From a virus, in IMG/VR virus record IMGVR_UViG_3300024518_001348, positions 1 to 31,410 of that record: DNA of 31,410 nt. One strand, written 5' to 3'. The notes below the pieces were generated by a model, which saw nothing but the letters and a program-made list of their open reading frames with translations, did not search any database and was not told the DNA's origin. Shown one piece after another: positions 24,670 to 31,410 of the stretch (the stretch's first letter is position 1; every line of letters starts with the position of its first letter). The position numbers were made by a program, and so were the translations under genes.

Positions 24670-26471
24670 GTAACAAGAAACGTATTTTGTTTATCGGAGA
24701 AGCCAGTAATCTTAGTACTGGTTTTTCGACATACTATAGGGAATTGATCCCTAGATTGGTGGCCACAGGGAAATATGAAATCGCTGAGCTTGGTTCGTAT
24801 GTACGCCAGGACGATCCCAAGGTCCAGGAGTTCATCCAGGGCCGCTGGAAGTTCTATGGCGTAATGCCCACGACCCAGGAAGAGGCTCAAGCCTTCAACG
24901 CTCCGAATCCGCACCCTCGCACACGAGGCCAGAACACTAACCAGTTTGGCGAGTACAAGTTCAACCATGTATGTGCTGATTTTAAGCCGGATATCGTTAT
25001 CGATATCCGTGACTGGTGGATGCTAGAATTCCAAGAGCGAAGTGTGTTTCGCTCTTGGTTTAAGTGGGTTGTGATGCCTACTGTTGACGCTGAACCTCAG
25101 GCAGAAGAGTGGATGAAAACCTATGAGAACGCTGAAATGGTTTTGGCGTACTCTGATTATGGTGTTCACACCCTGCGTCGTCAGAGCCAACTGTTGCCTA
25201 ACGGTAAGAAAAGCGTTAGTATTTTTCCTAAGGCCATGCGTCCTGGTGTTGACCTAGAAACGTTTCTACCCATGGACACCAAGGAGACTCGTGAGCACTG
25301 GAATCTAAACAGTGACAACCCTGTCATCGGCACGGTTATGCGTAACCAAAGTCGTAAACTGTATCCTGATCTTATCGATGGCTTTGCCGCGATGAAGGAG
25401 AAGTACAAAGGAGAAGACGCTGTTGATAAGGCGGTTCTGTTGATTCATTCTTCGTGGCCGGATAACGCACACTCTTACGATTACCCTAGACACATTATGC
25501 GTCTAGAGTCTTACGACTGGATGCCATATGCCAGTAAAGGTATTCGTGGTAGTATCTTGCAGTCCATGTATTGTCACGCATGTCAAGAGCCCTCCGTGAC
25601 CTTTGCTATGAACCTGTGGGGTAAGCCTACGCAGGACGGTCGCATTAAGTTGCCTTGTCCTCACTGTGGAGCAATTGAAGCTTCTCCTCCGAACACCGCT
25701 GGTGGTTTTACAAGAGAAGATCTTGCTAAGCTATATAACCTCATGGATCTTTATGTTCAGTGTTCGATTTGTGAGGGTGACGGAATGCCTATTCAGGAAG
25801 CTAAAGCTTGTGGCGTTCCGACTCTAGTAACAGACTACACGGCCATGCGTGAGAAGGGGCGTTTCCCTGACTACAATCATTTTGAAGATCTCAAGATCAC
25901 TGAGGATAACTACACCTGTACTAAGGGTGGTGACGTTATTGATGTTGGTCGTTATTACCATGAACCAGAAACGGGGTGTATTCGTGCCCACCCAGACGTT
26001 GACGATCTTGCCGATAAGATGCGTAACATGATCACTGATCCTGTTAAGCTTAAGGCCCTTGGTGTTGAGGCTCGTGAGTGTACTGAAGAGAATTACGACT
26101 GGAATAAACTCTGGAAGCAATGGGAGTACGTTCTTGATAACATCAAGCCGCTAGACCGTTCGCAGACATGGGATAGCCCCATCGCTCAACATGATGCGAT
26201 TGCAGCCGTTCCGGTTCCTGATGGGCTGAGCGATGAGCAGTATGTTGAGTGGTTGTACATTAACGTATTGAAGTATCCGGCAGTTGACCCAGAGGGTGCC
26301 AAGACTTGGATTCAGCATCTTGGACTTGGTGTTCCTCGTGAACAGATCATGAAACAGTTTGTCGCAATTGGTAACCAGCAGTCTGATGGTGGTAAACTAC
26401 GCGACCAAATCAGACAAGAGGTTGCTGGTATAGCACCTGTGGCCCAGCGTCCCACGCAAGAATTTATCTAA
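24666..26471 (+). CDS. GT4-like glycosyltransferase with zinc-ribbon insertion, 601 aa
   Basis: A GT-B-fold retaining glycosyltransferase. The N-terminus KRILFIGEASNLSTGFSTYY has the first Rossmann strand and glycine loop; the C-terminal donor-binding half has VMRNQSRKLYPDLIDGFAAM and the EX7E motif in CEGDGMPIQEAKACG (E370, E378) with GVPTLVTDY. Between the two C-terminal parts lies a four-cysteine insertion, C303-x2-C306 and C331-x2-C334 (YCHACQ and PCPHCG), which looks like a zinc ribbon and is unusual for GT4 enzymes. The last 90 residues are an extra helical region. The start overlaps the sigma gene by ATGA with AGGGG upstream. Donor and acceptor are unknown. Confidence 0.87.
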   Translation: MSNKKRILFIGEASNLSTGFSTYYRELIPRLVATGKYEIAELGSYVRQDDPKVQEFIQGRWKFYGVMPTTQEEAQAFNAPNPHPRTRGQNTNQFGEYKFNHVCADFKPDIVIDIRDWWMLEFQERSVFRSWFKWVVMPTVDAEPQAEEWMKTYENAEMVLAYSDYGVHTLRRQSQLLPNGKKSVSIFPKAMRPGVDLETFLPMDTKETREHWNLNSDNPVIGTVMRNQSRKLYPDLIDGFAAMKEKYKGEDAVDKAVLLIHSSWPDNAHSYDYPRHIMRLESYDWMPYASKGIRGSILQSMYCHACQEPSVTFAMNLWGKPTQDGRIKLPCPHCGAIEASPPNTAGGFTREDLAKLYNLMDLYVQCSICEGDGMPIQEAKACGVPTLVTDYTAMREKGRFPDYNHFEDLKITEDNYTCTKGGDVIDVGRYYHEPETGCIRAHPDVDDLADKMRNMITDPVKLKALGVEARECTEENYDWNKLWKQWEYVLDNIKPLDRSQTWDSPIAQHDAIAAVPVPDGLSDEQYVEWLYINVLKYPAVDPEGAKTWIQHLGLGVPREQIMKQFVAIGNQQSDGGKLRDQIRQEVAGIAPVAQRPTQEFI

Positions 26472-26480
26472 AGAAAAAAT

Positions 26481-26525
26481 ATGATTAACAGCTTAGTAGA
26501 CTATTTAAAGGAGGGGTTAGTATGA
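26481..26525 (+). CDS. Possible 14-codon leader peptide
   Basis: ATG at 26481 opens a frame encoding MINSLVDYLKEGLV, whose TGA (26523-26525) overlaps the next start as ATGA, exactly like proven-looking junctions elsewhere. It is preceded by AAGAAAAAAT, a poor ribosome site, and fills the only gap in the sugar operon. It may couple translation of the downstream glycosyltransferase, or be chance; no conservation can be judged here. Confidence 0.25.
   Translation: MINSLVDYLKEGLV
26507..26516 (+). promoter_or_regulatory. Very strong Shine-Dalgarno site for the second glycosyltransferase
   Basis: AAAGGAGGGG at 26507-26516 lies five bases before ATG 26522. It is among the best ribosome sites in the window and stands in the operon's only non-overlapping gap (26472-26521), implying independent, high initiation for this gene. 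Confidence 0.85.
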
Positions 26526-27766
26526 AGCTTTTGTACGTTGGACCGTTGATGGATTTTTCGGGATTTGCCACAGCATCGCGTCATCTCTTGCAGGCACTAG
26601 CTCAGAATGACAGACTAGAAATTACGGCTCGTCCTCTTAAGTTTGACTCTTTGGACGAAGGACAAGAATTTGAGGTGCCCGATTGGATGCAACCTCTGTT
26701 AGAGAACGACCTACAGAACGTAGACGTTGCTTTACAGATGATTACATGCAACAACGAAGCAGTGCCCGTTCCTGGAATTCCCAATGGTCTATATACTTTT
26801 TTAGAGACAGACCGTATTCAACAAGGGTGGGTAGCTAAAGCTAATGAGTTTGACTTTTTGATTGTCCCCTCTAAGCACAATGCTACAGCACTCTTGAATT
26901 CTGGCGTTAACAAGCCTATCTTGGTGGCTGGTCCTCCTTGTGACGTTGATGACTACAAGCGTGACTACGAGCCGTTTGTTATCGACAACATTGAAGGGCG
27001 AACCGTGTTTTATAACATCTGCCAACTAAGCACAAAGAAGGGTATTGATGTTCTTCTGCGTGCGTACTTTGCAGCGTTTGCTGGTGCTCCTAACGATGTT
27101 CTGTTGGTTCTCAAAACCTATGTCAATATGGGTGGACGACAGAATGACCTTGAAATAGTGAAGCAATACATCCAGGGCGTCAAAGAGCGTTGTCGGATCC
27201 CCATCAGTGAGTACCCGCCTATCTTGCCCGTCATTTACACCATGAGTGACGACGAGGTTCACGGTCTTCATGCTCGTGGCGATGCGTACGTTTGTACTAG
27301 TCGTGGCGAAGGCTGGGGCATCCCTGCGTTTGATGCGTTGGCACACGGCAACACGGTCATTAGTCATAACGCTGGTGGTCTTGCAGAGTTTGTGACGCCT
27401 GAGAACTCTCTGGTTTATGGTGGTACCCCGACATTTTTCTATGATATGCCGCACCCTGACCCTGGTCTCTTTACTGGTCTAGAACAATGTTTTGAGCCTT
27501 CGCCCGTAGAGCTTGCCATGACCATGCAGCGTTTCCATATTCTTCGCAAGGCAAATGAAGCTGATGTGTTGGACGAACAGGGTCAAGCCGAGTGGAAAGC
27601 CGTTTTACAGCGTCGTGAGAATGCAAAGCTAGTAGGAGAAAAGCTAGATTACCGTAATGTCCATGAACAGATTGTCGAGCAAGTAGAGGCCGCAGTACAA
27701 TCTTGGAAAGAGACCGGCGTAGCTAGATATAAGGAAGCCGAAGTATCGTTGGAGGAAACACTATGA
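26522..27766 (+). CDS. GT4-like glycosyltransferase, 414 aa
   Basis: GT-B enzyme of usual GT4 length. The N-terminus MKLLYVGPLMDFSGFATASR carries the first strand and glycine loop; FLIVPSKHNATALLNSGV, then VFYNICQLSTKKGIDVLLRAY (start of the C-terminal Rossmann domain) and YVCTSRGEGWGIPAFDALAHG follow in order. The retaining-GT4 EX7E pair is present as E263 and D271, with Asp in place of the second Glu. HNAGGLAEFV afterwards is the usual nucleotide-binding loop. It is related to, but clearly distinct from, the preceding enzyme and lacks its zinc ribbon. Donor and acceptor sugars cannot be read from sequence. Confidence 0.88.
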   Translation: MKLLYVGPLMDFSGFATASRHLLQALAQNDRLEITARPLKFDSLDEGQEFEVPDWMQPLLENDLQNVDVALQMITCNNEAVPVPGIPNGLYTFLETDRIQQGWVAKANEFDFLIVPSKHNATALLNSGVNKPILVAGPPCDVDDYKRDYEPFVIDNIEGRTVFYNICQLSTKKGIDVLLRAYFAAFAGAPNDVLLVLKTYVNMGGRQNDLEIVKQYIQGVKERCRIPISEYPPILPVIYTMSDDEVHGLHARGDAYVCTSRGEGWGIPAFDALAHGNTVISHNAGGLAEFVTPENSLVYGGTPTFFYDMPHPDPGLFTGLEQCFEPSPVELAMTMQRFHILRKANEADVLDEQGQAEWKAVLQRRENAKLVGEKLDYRNVHEQIVEQVEAAVQSWKETGVARYKEAEVSLEETL

Positions 27767-28380
27767 GCAGACCTGTTGGTAGTACAAAATATCATGTGAA
27801 CGATGATTTTTTCTGCCAGCCAAACAAAATTAACTCTTATTGGGCTGGTTTTTTGGCAGCAGATGGTGCATTAACTCCATACAGGAATAATGTTCGTCTT
27901 GGTATTTCTATTAAGGATGAAAAACACTTAGAAAGACTTCGACATGACGTTGGTTTTAATGGACCTATTCGTTACTCAAACGATTTATGTATTTTAGAAG
28001 TCTATTCAAGAACATGGAGGCAATCATTAAAGGAAAACTTTTACGTTACTCCTCAGAAGAGCTTAACTTTGAAACCACCAGTTCATCTTAATCACGAGTG
28101 CAGTATGGCGTATATTGCTGGATACATTGACGGCGATGGGTGGCGTACTCAGTCTCGTAATACGCCAGCGATTGGCTTTCAGGGGACAGAAACAGTAACT
28201 TGTTGGATAGCTGGATTTTTGAATACACATTTTCCTGCAACACGTAAAGATACCTCACCAAGCAAAAGATCAGACGCTAACTGCTGGCAGGCGACTATCT
28301 ATGGAGCAAGAGTTATAGAGCTTACACAATCAATTAAAACGTTAGAATTACCTTTATTAGAGAGAAAGTGGCATGAATAA
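27763..28380 (+). CDS. Free-standing LAGLIDADG homing endonuclease, 205 aa
   Basis: Two LAGLIDADG helices are clear: WAGFLAADG at residues 27-35 and IAGYIDGDG at 118-126, with likely metal-binding acids D34 and D125. Length (205) and spacing of about 90 residues between motifs fit a single-chain, double-motif enzyme that makes a site-specific double-strand break to spread itself. The gene starts with GGAGG at 27751-27755 in an ATGA junction and overlaps the next start, so it was inserted without breaking either neighbour. It is more AT-rich than its surroundings (17 of 60 G/C at 28321-28380 against 28 of 60 at 28681-28740), a sign of separate origin. No intein splice residues or intron boundaries are seen. 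Confidence 0.9.
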   Translation: MSRPVGSTKYHVNDDFFCQPNKINSYWAGFLAADGALTPYRNNVRLGISIKDEKHLERLRHDVGFNGPIRYSNDLCILEVYSRTWRQSLKENFYVTPQKSLTLKPPVHLNHECSMAYIAGYIDGDGWRTQSRNTPAIGFQGTETVTCWIAGFLNTHFPATRKDTSPSKRSDANCWQATIYGARVIELTQSIKTLELPLLERKWHE

Positions 28381-29491
28381 TCAGATGCATTATACACCTC
28401 AAATGCAAAATATTGCAGAGAGAGTGAATAGACCAGTTAGAATTGTGCAAGCAATCCAAATGCACAACGAGGAAGATTTCGCGGGAGCAGTACTACACTC
28501 TATCTACGACGAGGTAGATCGCATTCTCGTTATTGAGGGTGCCGTTGAGAACCGCCCCAACTCCACGGAGGATGGTCACTCAACCGACAACACGAAAGGT
28601 GTTATTGATGATTTTAAAGCTCACAACGATCCTGACAATAAGCTTGTGGTGATTTCAATTAACAAGCACTGGAAGGATCTTGAGGACATGAAGCAGACGT
28701 TCTTGGATATGTCTGTGCCTGGAGACTGGATGCTTATCAATGATGCCGATGAGTTCTATCGTCCTGAGGATATCCGCAGGCTACGTAAAGCTATTGAGCT
28801 AAACCCTCAGGCACAGGAATTCGTTCCTAACTTCCTGCACTTCTATGGTGACTTTAGCCATATTGCTGTGCCTGGACCGGAATGGCAGACGCAACACCAA
28901 AGGTGTTTTAAGTACATGCGTGGCATGAAGTACAATAGTCACCCGGTCGTAACTGATCCGGCTGGACACTGTACATACTTCTCTCCTCACTATCAGCCCC
29001 GTAGGTTCATGCTAAATGACTTTTTCATTTACCACTATGGTTATGCACGTCATAACATGGATAATGTAATGGAACAGAAGCAAGAGTACTACAAGGGTGA
29101 ACTTGCTAAGCACGATGGAGCAGACAAGAAGTTTGATCAGAAGGTCAAAGACTGGTTTGCTAACGCGGAACCCGTGCTAGAGTTTAACGGTGAGCATCCG
29201 GCGTGGATTGCTCCTGAGTATTTTGAGAATGAAACAGTACGCGGCAAAGTTGTTGGTAACTGGCGTGAAGATCGTTTCTACAGTCAAGTGCTTGCCGGTA
29301 AACCTTATGGAAACATCTGGCTGTGCATGACTGGACAATCTCAGCCGCACATGGGACTGTATCACAACGGCATGGACGTTACTGTTGGCAGTGTTGAACA
29401 TGATATTTTGAGCGACGAAGAACTCAAGATTGCTATGGCGTCTAGTGGCCTAGAGAACTTTGGTAGTGCAAATCCTGTAGGATCCTGTTAA
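28373..29491 (+). CDS. GT2-like (GT-A) glycosyltransferase, 372 aa
   Basis: The protein begins the GT-A pattern at VRIVQAIQMHNEEDFAGAVL (about residue 22), followed by RILVIEGAVENRP and the DxD motif MLINDADEF (D124, D126) that binds the metal-nucleotide sugar. A later segment with FFIYHYGYARHN is common in related phage and capsule-associated GT2 proteins. The first 20 residues, overlapping the homing endonuclease end, are AT-rich and Asn/Gln-rich, and further in-frame ATGs occur at 28385 and 28403, so the native N-terminus may have been altered by the endonuclease insertion. GAGAG lies before 28373. Ends directly before the next glycosyltransferase with no gap. Confidence 0.85.
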   Translation: MNNQMHYTPQMQNIAERVNRPVRIVQAIQMHNEEDFAGAVLHSIYDEVDRILVIEGAVENRPNSTEDGHSTDNTKGVIDDFKAHNDPDNKLVVISINKHWKDLEDMKQTFLDMSVPGDWMLINDADEFYRPEDIRRLRKAIELNPQAQEFVPNFLHFYGDFSHIAVPGPEWQTQHQRCFKYMRGMKYNSHPVVTDPAGHCTYFSPHYQPRRFMLNDFFIYHYGYARHNMDNVMEQKQEYYKGELAKHDGADKKFDQKVKDWFANAEPVLEFNGEHPAWIAPEYFENETVRGKVVGNWREDRFYSQVLAGKPYGNIWLCMTGQSQPHMGLYHNGMDVTVGSVEHDILSDEELKIAMASSGLENFGSANPVGSC

Positions 29492-30352
29492 ATGCCTAAG
29501 CTCTCTTACTTGGTTTCAACCTATGACTCTGGCCATTATCTAGATAGCCACATAGCGGACTTGTTGGATAACCAGACCGATCCCGATTTCGAGATCGTCA
29601 TCGTGAATCCCAATTCTCCTGGTACCGATGGTATCATTGCAGAAAAATGGGCGAGCATGGATGATCGTGTTAAGTATATCTATCACCACGAGCGGGAGCC
29701 GTATGGTGCTTCGTGGCTTAGAGCCTGGAGGGCCGCGAGTGGTGAGTTTGTGATGAATTCTAACACAGATGACTACCACGCACCCGAGACCACGGCAACC
29801 GTTTTCAAGCACATGAGGATGGCTACCAGTCCTATGCATGTAGGCTCTAAGATTGCCTTCTGCTACGGTGGCTTGACCATTGTCAATGAGAACGGTCAGA
29901 TACAAGGAAGAGGATTAAAACCCAAGTTTGATTTTGAGGTCATGTCTCGTGAGTGTTGGGCTGGACCGCAGGTTGCGTGGAGAAATGACAAGGATTTTGT
30001 AGATGATCTTGACTGGGATTTGATGGATGAGAGGGCAGCCAGCCACCAGTCTGCGTACGACTACTGGCTTTGGCTTTACTTCATGAGTAAAGGCTATCAC
30101 GGCCATGTGATCAGTCAGCTCATTACAGTTTATACACAACGTCCCGATTCTATTGAGAATCGCAATAAGCACGCAAATAATTGGGAAACTTATGCTTCCA
30201 TCTCAGAGTTCTTCGGTCATAATTTCAAAGGACATTTGAAGCACGCAAGAGAATTTAGTGACTTCAACGATCTGCCCCCGAAAGACGAATGGGTAGCCAA
30301 GATGCAAGCAGGCAAGAAATGGAAAAGATCAAAACGTGGTGGTATAAATTAG
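29492..30352 (+). CDS. GT2-like (GT-A) glycosyltransferase, 286 aa
   Basis: A typical GT2 core: KLSYLVSTYDSGHYLDSHI at the start, then FEIVIVNPNSPGTDGI, RVKYIYHHEREPYGASWLRA and the DxD-like FVMNSNTDDYHAPE (D93, D94). Length is normal for GT2 enzymes. A SHQSAYDYWLWLYF segment about 90 residues after the DxD lies where the acceptor-binding helix is expected. The start follows the previous stop with zero spacing and AGGA upstream. It probably acts in the same glycan pathway as the neighbouring enzymes; specificity is unknown. The basic end (KKWKRSKRGG) overlaps the next gene. Confidence 0.87.
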   Translation: MPKLSYLVSTYDSGHYLDSHIADLLDNQTDPDFEIVIVNPNSPGTDGIIAEKWASMDDRVKYIYHHEREPYGASWLRAWRAASGEFVMNSNTDDYHAPETTATVFKHMRMATSPMHVGSKIAFCYGGLTIVNENGQIQGRGLKPKFDFEVMSRECWAGPQVAWRNDKDFVDDLDWDLMDERAASHQSAYDYWLWLYFMSKGYHGHVISQLITVYTQRPDSIENRNKHANNWETYASISEFFGHNFKGHLKHAREFSDFNDLPPKDEWVAKMQAGKKWKRSKRGGIN

Positions 30353-30627
30353 TCGCTCATGATCTTTGGTATAACTACCTAGAGTCACGAGAAGATGTTA
30401 AAAGTTGGGTTGCACGTTACAACAGACTGCAAGCCGAGAAGATGGACCTAGTGCGAGAAGATGGAAAGATCGCGGCGGAAATCTGCAACATGAGAACCAG
30501 TATCCGTACTCTAAAGCAGCAAGACCCTATGGCTGCCTCGTTAGATAGTGCTAGACATCATGCCGCTCAGACACGTATTCGTGATTTGGAACATCAACTG
30601 AGACGCAACAATATTGAACCGCAATGA
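30319..30627 (+). CDS. Small coiled-coil protein, 102 aa
   Basis: A basic, highly helical 102-residue protein with no recognised family; residues 30-100 (VARYNRLQAEKMDLVREDG, then DLEHQLRRNN) have the charge and leucine spacing of a coiled coil. ATG 30289 would add ten residues but lengthens the overlap with the glycosyltransferase to 64 bases; at 30319 the product starts MEKIKTWWYK, which reads like a natural N-terminus. Neither start has a strong ribosome site, so the choice is uncertain. ATGA overlap with the cupin gene supports the frame. It could be a scaffold for neighbouring enzymes; that is a guess. Confidence 0.6.
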   Translation: MEKIKTWWYKLVAHDLWYNYLESREDVKSWVARYNRLQAEKMDLVREDGKIAAEICNMRTSIRTLKQQDPMAASLDSARHHAAQTRIRDLEHQLRRNNIEPQ

Positions 30628-31016
30628 AGTTAGTAGATAAGCCCTGGGGTAGAGAGCGAATCATGGAAGTAAACGACAAGTATGCTTTCAAGATTTTAGA
30701 GGTTGATGCGGGGCATCGACTTAGCCTACAATACCACAATGACAAGCTGGAAACAATGTATTGCCTATACGGCTGCGGCACTTTGTTTTTGTCTGCTGAT
30801 GGTTTTGATCGCGAAATGACATTGTTGCCGGGACGTTTTATTACCATCACTCCTGGGACCATACATAGACTTGAGGCGTCTGCCACATCGCCCGTTGTCG
30901 TGATGGAAGCGTCATCGCCAGAGCTAGACGACGTGGTTCGTCTTGATGATGATTACAAAAGAAACGACGAAGAAGAAGAGGTTGACCCGTTCAGTGGTCC
31001 TATTGATTTCTCATGA
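30624..31016 (+). CDS. Cupin of the mannose-6-phosphate isomerase type II family
   Basis: The 130-residue protein matches the C-terminal isomerase domain of PMI/GDP-mannose pyrophosphorylase enzymes: KPWGRE at residues 6-11, FKILEVDAGHRLSLQYHND at 22-40, PGTIHRLEA at 77-85 and LDDVVRLDDDYKR at 101-113. Likely metal ligands are Q36, H38, E43 and H81. The family interconverts fructose-6-phosphate and mannose-6-phosphate, or related sugar phosphates; the N-terminal nucleotidyltransferase domain is absent, leaving a stand-alone cupin. An acidic tail (DEEEEVDPFSGP) follows. Inside a glycosyltransferase cluster it probably helps supply a sugar precursor, possibly towards GDP-mannose; substrate not proven. 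Confidence 0.86.
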   Translation: MKLVDKPWGRERIMEVNDKYAFKILEVDAGHRLSLQYHNDKLETMYCLYGCGTLFLSADGFDREMTLLPGRFITITPGTIHRLEASATSPVVVMEASSPELDDVVRLDDDYKRNDEEEEVDPFSGPIDFS

Positions 31017-31410
31017 TTACCGTTCTACACTACTTGCGTCACCTTGATCTTGGTGGTACAGCTAAGACGTGTCAGTTGTTTTTCGAGCAACTCACTAGTC
31101 CAGACTTCAACACTATAGTAGCATACGAAAAAGGTGGCGACCACCCTAGACTAGAAGAGTTTCAAAAGGCCGCTGCCGTCTGTGGTGGCACCTTAGTAGC
31201 GGTAGACTCCTATCAGGACGGTGACCCCACAGGGGACGATCTACAGGCTGTTATTGACATGTACGAAGTTGATATCGTACACACGTATCGAAGCGGGTAT
31301 GCCGAGTTCCCCGAGCCGGGAGTCCACATTCATGTGCCCCACTTCGTGGAGACCAACGTCTTTGGTTTCATCGACCAGAACCCCAAGGTGTCAAAGTCGC
31401 TGTTCATGAG
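31013..31410 (+). CDS. GT-B glycosyltransferase, N-terminal part (runs off window)
   Basis: An ATGA junction at 31013 opens a frame that stays open to the end of the window (132 codons). The start ITVLHYLRHLDLGGTAKTCQ is the N-terminal Rossmann strand and glycine-containing loop of GT4 glycosyltransferases (usually a V-L-H-hxxxLxxGGaE type opening), then DIVHTYRSGY and HIHVPHFVETNVFG, where GT4 enzymes have their V-H-x-H and V-H-x strand motifs. The catalytic C-terminal half lies outside, so family membership rests on the N-terminal half only. Confidence 0.72.
   Translation, partial: MITVLHYLRHLDLGGTAKTCQLFFEQLTSPDFNTIVAYEKGGDHPRLEEFQKAAAVCGGTLVAVDSYQDGDPTGDDLQAVIDMYEVDIVHTYRSGYAEFPEPGVHIHVPHFVETNVFGFIDQNPKVSKSLFM

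Noticed and set aside
27763-28380. Intein or group I intron carrying the LAGLIDADG domain
   Set aside because: Own start with ribosome site and own stop, no Cys/Ser and His-Asn splice residues, and both neighbouring genes are intact on either side.

Overview
The window is part of a tailed bacteriophage (Caudoviricetes) genome. Every gene I can support lies on the + strand, and genes are packed with 4-base ATGA or TAATG overlaps or small gaps; no stretch without a gene exceeds about 140 bases. Virion/tail genes are followed by a phage-encoded, bacterial-type replisome, a phage sigma factor and a glycosyltransferase cluster. That content suggests a large virulent phage. The host cannot be named from the sequence. 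GC varies from about 33% in adhesin-like genes to over 55% in parts of recA. No terminase, capsid, integrase, tRNA or CRISPR array is present.

Region 1 (1-12858), virion and tail: the C-terminal tail of an upstream gene, a 217-aa beta-rich protein, a 61-aa protein with a very strong ribosome site and its own terminator, a 161-aa protein, a giant 1663-aa adhesin-like protein (four LamG-like modules, ten exact-length 14-residue glycine repeats, a second 14-residue repeat family, two PKD-like domains), a 1116-aa probable tail-hub protein, a 707-aa structural protein and a 236-aa protein closed by a strong terminator at 12825-12858. These proteins are conspicuously rich in the dipeptide Ser-Gly.

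Region 2 (12859-24669), replication and recombination: a consensus TATAAT promoter leads into two unknown small proteins, a RecA-family recombinase, a small PD-(D/E)XK-type nuclease, DnaB helicase, DnaG primase, a Cas4/RecB-like nuclease with a likely Fe-S cluster, a ClpP-like serine protease, a zinc-finger protein, a DnaE-type DNA polymerase III alpha subunit, a small DUF4177-like protein, SSB and a sigma-70-family factor. Together they cover much of a replication fork (polymerase, helicase, primase, SSB) plus strand exchange and end processing; no clamp, clamp loader or exonuclease-epsilon gene is visible here.

Region 3 (24666-31410), sugar module: two GT-B (GT4-like) glycosyltransferases, a free-standing LAGLIDADG homing endonuclease lodged in the operon, two GT-A (GT2-like) glycosyltransferases, a small coiled-coil protein, a cupin related to the phosphomannose isomerase domain of type II PMI/GMP enzymes, and the N-terminal part of another GT-B enzyme running off the window. 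The cluster most likely builds a glycan on phage DNA, phage proteins or the host surface; the sequence does not say which.
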